Of a DNA stretch of 64,000 bases, positions 8,780 to 18,800 are shown piece by piece. The notes beneath the pieces were generated by a model. The model ran no database searches. It had not been told where the DNA came from and was given only the letters and a program-made list of their open reading frames with translations. Numbering within the stretch: the stretch's first letter is position 1; each line of letters starts with the position of its first letter. A program made the position numbers and the translations under genes. The stretch comes from Mesorhizobium sangaii (lineage in GTDB: Bacteria > Pseudomonadota > Alphaproteobacteria > Rhizobiales > Rhizobiaceae). Location: contig NZ_JACHEF010000001.1 of assembly GCF_014207355.1 (NCBI RefSeq), positions 1,483,241 to 1,547,240 of the forward strand, given 5' to 3'.

Positions 8780-10821
8780 GACAGGCGGTCGTGTTGCTCA
8801 CCCTGGTTCTCGCGGGCGCTTCGGCAGCCCGCGCCGAGCCGCAGCTTGCCGCTTTCGTCACCGACCAGAACAACGACGTCTATGTCGCGCTCTTCGATGG
8901 CAAGGCGGTGGAACTCGCCGGCTGCTCCAGCGCGGGCCAGGCGAAAAGGCTGCTGCACCTGCCCGACACAGCGCTCGTCTCGGAGGCGACGCTCGCCAAG
9001 CTTCAGACTGAAAACAGCTTTGGGGCGCAGCCGCGGCTGCCATGCCCCGGGACGGCATTCAATATCGACTGGCCGGCGACGACCGCTATCTGGGCCGATG
9101 TCGAGGCATCCGGCAACTACTATCTGCCTTCCCCCTCGGGCACCGGCTATTTCGCCGTGCCCACCGCCTGTGCCGAGGTCAAGGCGGCACTTGCCATCCG
9201 CGAGCGGCTGCAACTGCCGGGCGTGCTCCAGGGTTTTGCCGCGCCGCCCGATGTCGGGACACCATTCGTACTCGATTGCGGGCGCGGCGATCTCGGCGGC
9301 CCATCGGACATAGCGGCGGCGAGCGTGGCCCGCTGGAGCCTGCACCGGTTCGAAACCTTCCTCAGTGCCGAAAGCATCGGCGACACCGTCTATGTCGTGC
9401 GTTACACGCCGCCGGGCGAAGGCGCTCGGCCTTCCTACCTGCCCATTGCGCGCCTCGACGGCAAGGCGACGCGCGACATCATCGCCGATGCGGCCACGGC
9501 CGAAACGGCGGAGACGAAGCTGCGGGCATTCTTCGGCATTGCCGAGGCCGATGGGGTAACCCTGCTCGGCGCCGACGCTGTAGCGGCGCTTCGTTCGGCG
9601 CCCTTCGTCGACCTGTGTCTATCGAACTGCGATGGCTATCAGCGCGAGCACGCGGCCTTCGCGCAGCCTGGCATCGACCTCGGCCTGTCGCCGCTATCCG
9701 CTAGCCTGTCCATCACCTCGCTCGACCCCCTCGGCAATGCACGGCTGGACTGGACCTTCGCGGAAGGCCGGACGCTGTCCTTCACGGGTTGCCCGCTTCT
9801 AACATCGGCACTCGGCCTCTCCGCCCCCGGCATTGGTGACTGGATGGGCGAGACGGATCGCGCGCTGACCGCCGCTCCGCCGCCGGGTACCAGCTTCGAC
9901 TGTCGGGGGTCGGCCAGCGATACGTGCGTTCGCCGCATCAATGATGGCGGTACGCTGACGCTGGCGCAATTCTCCTCCGAGGGCGATTGCGCAGGGCGGG
10001 CGAATCTCAGGCTCGAACTTCCCGCATCGATCCAGATGCCGCAGACGCTGATCCTCAAGGGATTGCCGTTCAAGACCGTGCACATGGCGCCGGCCCCCGG
10101 TGTCGCCCGGACACGGCTCATCGGCACCGCCAACCGCGTGCCGGCCGGCACCTCCTCATGCATCCTGTCGGCGACAGGCGTCATCATCGTCGCGGATGGA
10201 TTGCCGCGGCTCGAACTCGAGCGGATCGACCTGGCGCGGGCGGCCGCTCAAACGACCGACGAGGTTGTCGCCGTGATCGCGCAAAACGGCGCGGTCGCGC
10301 TCGACGATGTGACCATCGGCACCGTGGCGGACGGACTGTCGCCGATGGCGCGCGGCGCGTCGCTGTGCCTGGCCGACCTCTATGCGCGAGGGCTCAGGGT
10401 TGAAGCAGACATGCTGGCAATCCAGGGCGTTCGGGCACGGCTGCTGATCTCTGCCCAAGCGCCGGTCCGCTCCACCCTTGTGCGCGCGCGTTTCGGCGCG
10501 GTGCTCACCTCCGACAGCCTGATGCGGATGGACTTCACCGACATCGCCGCAGCAAATCCGCTGGTGCTGCGCGGGGCGGTCGTGGCGGGCCGCTCGGACG
10601 GGCTCGCGCCGACGGCAGCAGGCCTTGCGGTCGGCTCCGCCATCCAACTCGAGCGCGGTTCGTCGGCGAATTTCACCACCTCGACGGTGTCCGGCTTCCG
10701 CTGCGCGGTCAGTTTCGCCGACAGCGCCTCCAGCGTCAGTTTCCTGCTGCCGGGCAACGACATCGCACACGACAATACCAGCCGGGCCTGTGGGCCGGGC
10801 CGCTTCAGCCTTGTCGAATAA
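8776..10821 (+). CDS. Exported beta-rich protein of unknown function (681 aa)
   Basis: Function not recognised. The ATG at 8776 overlaps the preceding stop and gives a signal peptide (MRQAVVLLTLVLAGASAARA-EP). The N-terminal half contains paired cysteines (AGCSSAG, RLPCPG, TACAEV, VLDCGRG). The last 250 residues (from about LRLELPASIQMPQTLILKG) consist of short alternating hydrophobic strands such as GVIIVADGLPRLELERIDL and NGAVALDDVTIGTV. This pattern suggests a right-handed parallel beta-helix like those of surface-exposed or carbohydrate-binding proteins; that fold is inferred from residue pattern only. A strong Shine-Dalgarno follows for the next gene. Confidence 0.7.
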   Translation: MRQAVVLLTLVLAGASAARAEPQLAAFVTDQNNDVYVALFDGKAVELAGCSSAGQAKRLLHLPDTALVSEATLAKLQTENSFGAQPRLPCPGTAFNIDWPATTAIWADVEASGNYYLPSPSGTGYFAVPTACAEVKAALAIRERLQLPGVLQGFAAPPDVGTPFVLDCGRGDLGGPSDIAAASVARWSLHRFETFLSAESIGDTVYVVRYTPPGEGARPSYLPIARLDGKATRDIIADAATAETAETKLRAFFGIAEADGVTLLGADAVAALRSAPFVDLCLSNCDGYQREHAAFAQPGIDLGLSPLSASLSITSLDPLGNARLDWTFAEGRTLSFTGCPLLTSALGLSAPGIGDWMGETDRALTAAPPPGTSFDCRGSASDTCVRRINDGGTLTLAQFSSEGDCAGRANLRLELPASIQMPQTLILKGLPFKTVHMAPAPGVARTRLIGTANRVPAGTSSCILSATGVIIVADGLPRLELERIDLARAAAQTTDEVVAVIAQNGAVALDDVTIGTVADGLSPMARGASLCLADLYARGLRVEADMLAIQGVRARLLISAQAPVRSTLVRARFGAVLTSDSLMRMDFTDIAAANPLVLRGAVVAGRSDGLAPTAAGLAVGSAIQLERGSSANFTTSTVSGFRCAVSFADSASSVSFLLPGNDIAHDNTSRACGPGRFSLVE

Positions 10822-10826
10822 AGCGG

Positions 10827-10833
10827 AAGGAGG
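10827..10833 (+). promoter_or_regulatory. Strong ribosome binding site of the first LRR gene
   Basis: AAGGAGG lies 8 bases before ATG 10842. Unlike the ATGA-coupled genes upstream, this gene has its own strong initiation signal. Confidence 0.75.
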
Positions 10834-10841
10834 ATTGGCAG

Positions 10842-11560
10842 ATGAACCGTATCGCCCGATCGCTGCTCCACCTGCTGGCGCTGCTCGCGGTGATCCAAGC
10901 CGGTCCGGCCCGCGCCGAGGAACCGAAGGTCGTCCTGCTGGAAGACCCGACGCTGAACGCCACCCGTTTACACTATCCCCTGCTCATCTCCGAAGGTCGC
11001 GGCTACCGTATCCGCTGCAACGACCAGGCAGACGAGGAAGCGGTGATCCGCGGACTGGGCTTCGCCACAGTCCCCTCGCAAGTGCTGACCGTCGTCGACA
11101 ACGCAGTCATCGCGGCCGACCCAGCCGCCAATCCGCTGTTGTGTCCATCGGGCGAAAACTACCCGATCAAGGTCTTTGCGCACGATGGCGGCAGCGGCAT
11201 CGTCTACTATCTGCAGTTCCCGACCGATTTCGGTTCGCCATCCTTTTCCGACCAACTCTACATTCCCGGCTGCGCGCCTTTGGTCGAGGGACTGAAGCTC
11301 AACCTCAATCAGGCGATCGACGCCGACCCGACCCCATTCTTCGTCGGAAAGGTCCATACCATCGCATGCGTTGCGGGGCCGCCGGTTGTCGGAAGGACGA
11401 CGACCTTCGCCAGTTGGTGCATCAAGGATGACCTCGATCCGGCCCAGCGGACGACGGTCGAGGAACTGCTCGACCTGACACCCGGCGGCGGCGCCGCCCT
11501 TGGCAATCCGGTGGCGTGCGCAAGCGCACAGGATTTTCTCGCGTCGAGCTCGACGCTCGA
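10842..11560 (+). repeat. Duplicated segment, copy 1 (signal peptide, unique domain and LRR entry)
   Basis: The first 240 codons of this gene and of the gene at 13028 are clearly homologous in DNA and protein: both encode RLHYPLLIS, GRGYRIRC, QADEEAVIRGLGFATVPS and ADPAANPLLCPSG. The second copy spans about 13028-13755. This is a tandem duplication after which the C-terminal parts diverged (trefoils in one, long LRR array in the other). Confidence 0.85.
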
Positions 11561-12962
11561 CCTTGCCGGGCGACGGCTGACAAACCTCGAGCCGCTGGCG
11601 ACGCTTACCCATCTGACGAGCCTGACCTTGTCCGGCAATGACATTGCCGACATTCGCGACCTGGAAAAGCTGACCAAGCTTACGTTCCTCGATCTGTCGC
11701 GCAATCGGATCAGCAACATCAGCGTGGCGGCCGTGATGAAGGATCTCGCCGACGCCGACCTCAGTTCCAACCAGATCGCCGACCTACGGCCGCTCGCCTC
11801 AGCCCGGGCGCTGACGCGGCTGGTTCTGTCCAACAACAAGATCGTCGACGTGTCGCCGCTGCGGTTTCTGCAAGACCTCACAACGCTCGATCTGTCGAAG
11901 AACCGGATCGCGGATGCGCGTCCCTTGACGAGCCTGACCAAACTCGCCGCTCCGAACCTGCGCGCCAACCGCCTGGCCACGGCGCAATCCGTCAGCGCCA
12001 TCCTGCCATTCAATCCGTCGCTGGACGGCAATCCGGTCTGCATCAGTCGACCCGAGCAATCGACCGTGGCGTCCGGCAAGATTTTTGAAGCCTGCATCAC
12101 GACAGTGAAGGAGGCCGACGTGGTGCTGGCAAACATGCAGACCGGCAAGTGCCTGGCTGTGGCCGAGGGGCGCCTCGACAACAACGCCCCGGCCGTCCAG
12201 TTCACCTGCGACGGCGACCAGTGGCGCCGCTGGAAGCTGGTCGAGACGGATGACGGTTTTCAGCTGCAGAACGTACGGACCGGAAAATGCCTGACGATTG
12301 CCGGCGGGGTCAGCACCGATAACAACGTCCCTGCCCTCCAATTCGACTGCGACCGGGACGCATCTCGACATTGGAAGCTGACCGCGACCGGAGACGGCTT
12401 CCAGGCCGAAAACGTGCAGACGGGGAAATGCCTGACCATTGCCGGCGGGGAGAGCACCGACGACGACGTGCCTGCCCTGCAGTTCAACTGCGACCGTCAT
12501 CCGTCGCGATTCTGGAGCATCCGGGCGGCTGACCCCGAAGTCATGCTGGTGAACCGACAAACCGAAAGGTGCCTTTCGGTCGCGGAAGGACGAACAGACA
12601 ACAACGCGCCGACGGTGCAATTCGATTGCGACGGCAGTCAATGGCAGCGCTGGAGGCTGGTTGAGACAGGCGACGGCTTCCAGGTGGCGAACGTCCAGAC
12701 GGGCAAGTGCCTGACGATCGCCGGCGGGATCAGCACCGAAAACAACATCCCGGCCTTGCAGTTCAACTGTGACAGCGATCCTTCGCGCCGCTGGAACCTG
12801 GTCGAGACGCGCGACGGCGTTCAGGCGGAAAACGTCCAGACGGGCAAGTGCCTGACCATTGCCGGCGGAGTTAGCAACTTGAACAACATCCCGGCCCTTC
12901 AGTTCACCTGCGACCGCGATCCGTCAGGCTACTGGACCATCAAGGCGGCGGACGAGAGGTAG
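10842..12962 (+). CDS. Exported leucine-rich-repeat protein with two ricin-type beta-trefoil domains
   Basis: 706 residues. Order: signal peptide (cleavage near ARA-EE); a unique N-terminal domain, residues about 27-235, shared with the next gene; 22-residue SDS22/internalin-type LRRs at about 237-385 (units such as LTSLTLSGNDIADIRDLEKL); then two beta-trefoil lectin-like domains at about 427-566 and 567-706. Each trefoil has three subunits with the pattern NxQTGKCLTIAGG...NNxPALQFxCD...W, the ricin-B carbohydrate-binding architecture. LRRs usually bind proteins and ricin-B trefoils glycans, so this is likely an exported adhesion or targeting subunit. Domain calls are firm; the role is inference. 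Confidence 0.88.
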   Translation: MNRIARSLLHLLALLAVIQAGPARAEEPKVVLLEDPTLNATRLHYPLLISEGRGYRIRCNDQADEEAVIRGLGFATVPSQVLTVVDNAVIAADPAANPLLCPSGENYPIKVFAHDGGSGIVYYLQFPTDFGSPSFSDQLYIPGCAPLVEGLKLNLNQAIDADPTPFFVGKVHTIACVAGPPVVGRTTTFASWCIKDDLDPAQRTTVEELLDLTPGGGAALGNPVACASAQDFLASSSTLDLAGRRLTNLEPLATLTHLTSLTLSGNDIADIRDLEKLTKLTFLDLSRNRISNISVAAVMKDLADADLSSNQIADLRPLASARALTRLVLSNNKIVDVSPLRFLQDLTTLDLSKNRIADARPLTSLTKLAAPNLRANRLATAQSVSAILPFNPSLDGNPVCISRPEQSTVASGKIFEACITTVKEADVVLANMQTGKCLAVAEGRLDNNAPAVQFTCDGDQWRRWKLVETDDGFQLQNVRTGKCLTIAGGVSTDNNVPALQFDCDRDASRHWKLTATGDGFQAENVQTGKCLTIAGGESTDDDVPALQFNCDRHPSRFWSIRAADPEVMLVNRQTERCLSVAEGRTDNNAPTVQFDCDGSQWQRWRLVETGDGFQVANVQTGKCLTIAGGISTENNIPALQFNCDSDPSRRWNLVETRDGVQAENVQTGKCLTIAGGVSNLNNIPALQFTCDRDPSGYWTIKAADER
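12121..12959 (+). repeat. Six tandem beta-trefoil subunits in two sets of three
   Basis: Six units of about 138-141 bases. Units 1 and 4 share AEGR-DNNAP, whereas units 2, 3, 5 and 6 share TGKCLTIAGG, so a 420-base three-unit trefoil (12121-12540) has been duplicated as a block (12541-12959). The DNA stretch encoding QTGKCLTIAGG is nearly identical between units. Confidence 0.85.
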
Positions 12963-13027
12963 CGCCGCCAATGCTTCGGGCCGGTTGAGCCGCATCGATC
13001 AGCCTGAGCCTCGAAAGGAGAGATCCG

Positions 13028-15868
13028 ATGAACCGCATCGCCCAATTGCTCCTTGTTGTGGTCGTGCTCGTGGCCGCCGGCACCGGCCCGGCCCGCGCGG
13101 ACGAGCCGAAGGTCGTGCTGTTCGAGGATCCGGGGCTGGAGGCGAACCGGCTGCATTATCCGCTGCTTATCTCCGACGGGCGCGGTTACCGCATCCGCTG
13201 CAAGGACCAGGCGGACGAGGAAGCGGTGATCCGCGGACTTGGGTTCGCGACGGTTCCTTCGGAGGTGCTGACCGCCGTCGACAGCGCGATCATCGCCGCG
13301 GATCCCGCCGCAAATCCACTGCTGTGCCCGTCGGGCGACACATATCCGATCAAGGTTTTCGCTCACGATAATGGCAGCGGCCTCGTCTACTACCTGCAAT
13401 TCCCCTCCGACTTCGGCGCGACGACTTTTTCCGACAGGCTCTACATTCCCAGTTGCGCGCCCCTGGTCACCGAGCTGAAGCTCAATCTCGACCAGGCTCT
13501 GAACGCCGACCCAACGCCGTTCTTCGCCGGCAAGATCCACACCATCACGTGCCTCTCCGGCCCGCCGCTGGTCGACAAGCCGACGACCTTCGCGAAGTGG
13601 TGCGTCAAGGGCGATCGCACGCCGGCTGAAACGGCGACCGTGATGGCGGTGCTCGATTCAACGCCCGGCGGGGTCTCGGCGCTCGGCGACCCCGCCGCCT
13701 GCGCCGCCGCACAGGCCTTTCTGGAATCGATCACAACGCTGAACCTGAACGGCAAGGGCGTGCAGTCGATCGAGCCGATTGCCGTGCTGAAGAACCTCAC
13801 GAGCCTGTCGATCGCCGACAATTCGATCGCCGACCTCGGGCCGCTGACCAAGCTCAAGACGCTGACCTTCCTCGACATTTCCGGCAATCACGTCGGCAAC
13901 ATCAACGCGCTGGCGCCGCTCATCGCGCTGACGCGGGCCGACGTTTCCGACAACGACATCACCGACATCCGCGCCCTGTCGGCGCTGGCGCTGCTCACCA
14001 ACCTTACGCTCGACAACAACAAGATCGCCAGCCTCGAGCCGCTGCAATTCCTGCAGGCGCTCTCGATACTATCCATCGCCAACAATGAACTGACAGGCGA
14101 CATGCTCGATCCGCTCAGCGCGCTCGGCGGCCTGACCAGCCTCAACCTCGCCAACAACAAGATCGAGACCTTCGCCAATCTCGGCAGCTTCCCCTCGACG
14201 CTGGCCATCAACCTCAACGGCAATCCAATCGTCGCGGGCGGCGGGCAGAGCTTCGTTGACTTGTGCGTGCTGCATCGCGACGCGCCGACCCCGCTTGGGC
14301 AGACGATCCGCGCCATGGTCGAATTGGAGGGTGGCGGGACGTGCGCCGCGGTCGGCAACAGCCTGCTGGCAACCACGGCGCTCGACCTTTCGTCGAAGAT
14401 CGTCAGCGACCTGCGTCCGCTCGCGACCTTGCCGCAACTCACCTCGCTCAACCTGTCGAGCAATGCCATCACCGACGTCGCGCCGCTTGCCGGCCTGACC
14501 AACCTCGGCATACTCAACCTGTCAAAGAATTCGATCGCCAATGTCAGGCCGCTGGCGGCGCTGCCGGGCCTGATCAATCTCGATCTTTCCGACAATCCCG
14601 TGCAAGCGACCGACTTCGTGTCGGCATGCCTGATGCGGAACCAGACCGACTTTCTGACGCCCGCGCAAACCTCTGAAGTGAACGCACTGTTGGCGATCTC
14701 GGGTAAGGCTGTCTGCGGCAAAGCCTATGACGATCTCAATTCACGCCAGTTCGCCGACGCCAAGAACCGCGGGCTGACCAGTGTCTCGCTCTTCCCGGTG
14801 ATGAGCAATCTCACCTCCATCGATCTGTCCGACAACCAGTTGTCCGACGTCTCGGCGCTCTCGGCAGTACCGGGGCTGACGAAGCTTTGGATCCGTAACA
14901 ACCAGATCGCCTCGATCCAGGGCGTCTTGCAACTTCGCCGCCTCGAACAACTGAACATCGACGGCAATCCCCTGTCGAACCTGATCGGCATCGGGATGCT
15001 CAACAAGCTGACCAAGCTCTATTTCTCGAACACACACGTGCAATCCGTGACACCGTTGGCGGACCTGCCACTGCTCGACGACGCCGGTATGCGCAACCTG
15101 CCGCTGCAATACGCCAGCTTCGCTGAATACTGCATTGTCTACCGGTTCGATTCTATCGCGCTCGGCGACGCCCGAGGCTTCATGGCGGCACTCGACAGCC
15201 GCATGCAGGCCGACCACGTCGACAGCGCCGATTGCAGCGCTGCGCAGAACTGGGCGCAGTCACTGACCAGCCTGACGCTGAACAAGAAGTCGATCATCGC
15301 CGTCAACCCCGTGGTCCATTTTCGGGCGCTCGGGGAGCTCAACCTGTTCGACAATGTGATCACCGACGCGTCCCCGATCGCTTCGCTGACGGGACTTCAG
15401 AAACTGAACCTCGCCACCAACCGGCTGTCGGCGATCCCGCGCTTCAGCTCGAGCGGGCTCAAATACATCTATCTGAACGACAACCAGATCACCGATGTCG
15501 GCAATCTGTCGAACATGCCGGCGTTGTCGAATGTCGATCTGCGCAACAACCGGGTCTTCAATGCGCTGCCGCTCGGCTCGCTTCCGGCGCTGTCGATCGT
15601 CGATCTGCGAGGCAACCGGATCGAGAACTTCGTTCACGTTCATCCGGTGATCGGAAAGTCCTATCTCGGCAATAATCCGATCTGCTCGTTCCCGCAGCCT
15701 CTCACCCCGCAAGTCGCCGAAGCCTGCAAGCGCGAGCCGCCGCGCATCTGGGACGTCAATATTCATGTGTTCGATGAGATTGCCGTCCAGCCTTTGGTCG
15801 TCTGTCCGCGTCCCAGCTGCCTGCAGCTCCAGCCCCACGTCATCGTGGGCCCGCTCATTCACCAGTAA
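13028..15868 (+). CDS. Exported long leucine-rich-repeat protein (946 aa)
   Basis: ATG 13028 follows an AAGGAGAG site. The signal peptide ends near ARA-DE. Residues about 26-235 are a paralogue of the same region in the preceding gene. LRRs of about 22 residues follow (for example LTSLSIADNSIADLGPLTKL). They are grouped in four blocks, each introduced by a helical, cysteine-containing cap: near codons for DPAACAAAQAFL, GGGTCAAVGNSLL, SGKAVCGKAYDDL and DSADCSAAQNWAQ. The C-terminal tail (RIWDVNIHVFDEIAVQPLVV) has no LRR character. Likely an exported protein-binding subunit. The stop TAA overlaps an ATG at 15868, but the next gene probably starts further on. Confidence 0.87.
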   Translation: MNRIAQLLLVVVVLVAAGTGPARADEPKVVLFEDPGLEANRLHYPLLISDGRGYRIRCKDQADEEAVIRGLGFATVPSEVLTAVDSAIIAADPAANPLLCPSGDTYPIKVFAHDNGSGLVYYLQFPSDFGATTFSDRLYIPSCAPLVTELKLNLDQALNADPTPFFAGKIHTITCLSGPPLVDKPTTFAKWCVKGDRTPAETATVMAVLDSTPGGVSALGDPAACAAAQAFLESITTLNLNGKGVQSIEPIAVLKNLTSLSIADNSIADLGPLTKLKTLTFLDISGNHVGNINALAPLIALTRADVSDNDITDIRALSALALLTNLTLDNNKIASLEPLQFLQALSILSIANNELTGDMLDPLSALGGLTSLNLANNKIETFANLGSFPSTLAINLNGNPIVAGGGQSFVDLCVLHRDAPTPLGQTIRAMVELEGGGTCAAVGNSLLATTALDLSSKIVSDLRPLATLPQLTSLNLSSNAITDVAPLAGLTNLGILNLSKNSIANVRPLAALPGLINLDLSDNPVQATDFVSACLMRNQTDFLTPAQTSEVNALLAISGKAVCGKAYDDLNSRQFADAKNRGLTSVSLFPVMSNLTSIDLSDNQLSDVSALSAVPGLTKLWIRNNQIASIQGVLQLRRLEQLNIDGNPLSNLIGIGMLNKLTKLYFSNTHVQSVTPLADLPLLDDAGMRNLPLQYASFAEYCIVYRFDSIALGDARGFMAALDSRMQADHVDSADCSAAQNWAQSLTSLTLNKKSIIAVNPVVHFRALGELNLFDNVITDASPIASLTGLQKLNLATNRLSAIPRFSSSGLKYIYLNDNQITDVGNLSNMPALSNVDLRNNRVFNALPLGSLPALSIVDLRGNRIENFVHVHPVIGKSYLGNNPICSFPQPLTPQVAEACKREPPRIWDVNIHVFDEIAVQPLVVCPRPSCLQLQPHVIVGPLIHQ

Positions 15869-15879
15869 TGCCTGCACCC

Positions 15880-15884
15880 GGAGG
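15880..15884 (+). promoter_or_regulatory. Ribosome binding site deciding the RHS gene start
   Basis: GGAGG sits 7 bases before ATG 15892. The upstream in-frame ATG at 15868 overlaps the previous stop but lacks this site and would put eight extra residues before the signal peptide, so 15892 is preferred. Confidence 0.75.
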
Positions 15885-15891
15885 TAGTCCC

Positions 15892-18800
15892 ATGTTCGCC
15901 AAGACCCTTACCGCCCTCGCAGCCCTGACCGCTGGCGCCGCAGTACTCGGCTCCCCGGCTCGCGCCGAAGACAAATCAGCGACATCGATCGTGCAGTTGC
16001 CCGCCGCAGGCGGCACCGTCACGCAGGAGGAAGGCAGCTTCTCGCTGAACAACAATACGGGATCGGCGAACTTCACCCTGCCGCTACCAACTCTGCCGAC
16101 GCGTGGCCAGTTCGGGCCGCAAATGAGCCTCACCTACAGCCAGTTCGCGGGCGATACCGGCAACGGGCTCGGCATCGGCTGGCGGTTCAATACCCAGGAG
16201 ATCGCCGTCAACGACGATCTCGGCACGGCCGTGCCCGGCACCAAGCCGGGCGGTGATTTCTTCTCCCGCTTGTCCTACATGGGCACGCGGCTCGTCTTTC
16301 TCGGAAACCAGAACGGCGTCTGGGAATACAAGCCCGAATACGCCGAGGATTTCGTCAAGATTCTCTACCATACCGGCGCGTTCGACGTCGTTTCGCTCGA
16401 CCTGACTGGCGGCTTGCACACCGACACCATCCCCTCCGGCTTCGAGGTGACCAACGCCGACGGAACGCGGCTGATCTTCAGCGGCGATCCCTCCGTGGCG
16501 GAGGGCAATTTCGACATAGCCAAGCCCTACGTGACGAAATGGCCGCTGGTGCTGCAGCTCAGCGCCAACCGCGAAGCCGTCCGCTACGACTACCAGCGTT
16601 TCGGTGGACGCAGCTACCTGACAAAGGCCAGCTTCGCCGGCGGTCAGAGCAGCTATCAGTTCGACTTGATCGAGACGCAATCGACCCTCGTCAGCCACAC
16701 CAATGGCAGCAAACAGGAGAACGCCCGGCTTTACGGCAAGGTGACGGCGAAATTCAAGGACACCGTCTACGCACAATGGTGCATGGGATATGTCGGCCGT
16801 GACACCAATGACACCTCGAAGTTCGTCGTCAGGGCGCATCCGGACTGCCTGGCGAAGGCTCAGGCCGACCTGACGCCGCTCATCGACACGCAGTCGGTCA
16901 ATGTGCTCGACCAGCTGCGCGTGCTCTACCGGTATGGCGACACCGGCGGCGGGGCGCTGGCGCAATCGACGCTGAAGTTCCCGGACATCAATTTCGGCTA
17001 TTCGTCGTGGACAAGCGCCGAACTGGCGTCGCGCCCCGTCGTGTTCGAAGCGCCGAAGATGGCGTTCGCCGGCGACATCCCCCCTCAGAATTTCGAATTG
17101 GCCGACCTCAACATGGATGCACTGGTCGATATCGTGCAGACCAAGGATGACGGCGCGACCGTGCATCTCGGCAGCGGCGACCTGAACAGCGCCTTCGGCG
17201 ACACCGCCCAACTCGTGCTGTCGCGTCCGACCGAGGCTGGACTGATGCGCCAGATCGCGCCCCGGCTCACCGACAATCGCTTCGCTTTTGCCGACATCCT
17301 TGGCGACAGCTTCGTCGATATCGTCGAAATCGAAGACGGGCTGATGCACGTCTATGACGGCAAGGCCGATGGGACCTTCCCTTATCTCGGCCGCTCGATC
17401 CCGCTGCCCGGCGTCTCGCCGATGACATTCGCCGGCGGCAACGGCCGCTTCGCCGACATCAATATGGACAGCCTGTCCGACATCGTCACGACGCGCCTCA
17501 ACGCTGATGGCCGCACCGAATGGCGGATATTTCTCAATCTCACCCGGCGCCAGGCCGATGGCGGTTACAGCGTCAATTTCGGCGCGCTGACCAAGGCGTT
17601 CCCATTCAACAGTCAGGACGGCCAAATACTCGGCCGCAACAATGTGCGGATGGTCGACATCAATGGCGACCGGCTGCCCGATCTCGTCGTCATCCGTCCA
17701 GCCGACCAGGGCTTCTGCCTCTACGAGAACCAGGGCAACATCTTCTCGACGGACCCGAATGCCTTGCTGTTTGGCGACGCCGCGATCAACGACCCGGTCT
17801 GCGGTCACGGCACCTTCTCGAAGATTGGCGGCATGCAGCCCGGCGAGAACCTCGCCACGATGTGGTACATCGACGCCAATGGCGACGGCATCATCGATTT
17901 CGCGTCGATGGGCGAGCGCACTGACCAGATGCGCATCTGGCTCGGCTTCGGCGACGGGACCTACCTGAAGGATCCGCTCAACATCGCGCTCAATCTGCGG
18001 GTTCAACTCGGCACGTCGACGCAGACCTTCGCCTCGCGCGTCGCCGACATCGACGGCGACGGCCAGACCGAAATCATCGTGTTCCAGAAACCGTCCGGCG
18101 ACGAGGTGAAGCCCGTCGTCATCATCGACTTCAACCGAACCGCGACCATGCAACTCGTCAAGGCGAACCTGTTGACGGTCGTCGACTTCGCTTCCGGCCG
18201 TCGGCACGACATTCGCTATGCGACCTCGATCGACGAGATGCTGCGCGACCGCGCCAACGGCCAGCCGACGCGCAACCTGCATTTCCCCGTTGTCGTCGCC
18301 AAGCAGCTCGTCACGTCGCAGGGCATACCCGGCCAGGTTCGCGCCCAGGTGCAGACGGAAGAATATTTCTACCACAATCCATTCTATGATGTGATCAATC
18401 GCCGCTTCATCGGCTTCTCGGAGGTCGAGAAGGTCGCTTACGGCGACGAGAACGCGGCCGGCCAGCGCGTCACGCAGCGTTCCAGCCTTGATCGCGAACA
18501 ATACTACACCTTCGCGGAGAGGGCGGCCGACCTGAACCTCGCCGGCAAGCTGAAGATCCGCAAGACCTACGAAGTAAAGCCCGAGGCGACGCTCGTCGCG
18601 AGCGCGGAGACAACCGAGACGCTCGATCCGTCGGCGGCGGCGCTGCACTCGCTGTCGACCGCTACACGCAGCCAGAAGCTGCCGACGACCGGCATGATGC
18701 TGAAATGCGAATCGTCGGTGTGGGAGGCGTTTTCGCGTGGCGACGGCTCGTCCTATCTCAGGAAGGTCAAGGACACGCTGACCGAATCCGCAGGTCAGGC

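Noticed and set aside
12121-12959. Regular repeats suggesting a CRISPR or minisatellite
   Set aside because: The 138-141-base period is in frame and encodes beta-trefoil subunits; there are no unique spacers.
16084-18648. 854-codon open frame on the minus strand
   Set aside because: It lies opposite the FG-GAP region of the RHS gene, whose domains are clear; the antisense product has no domain and a composition typical of shadow frames.
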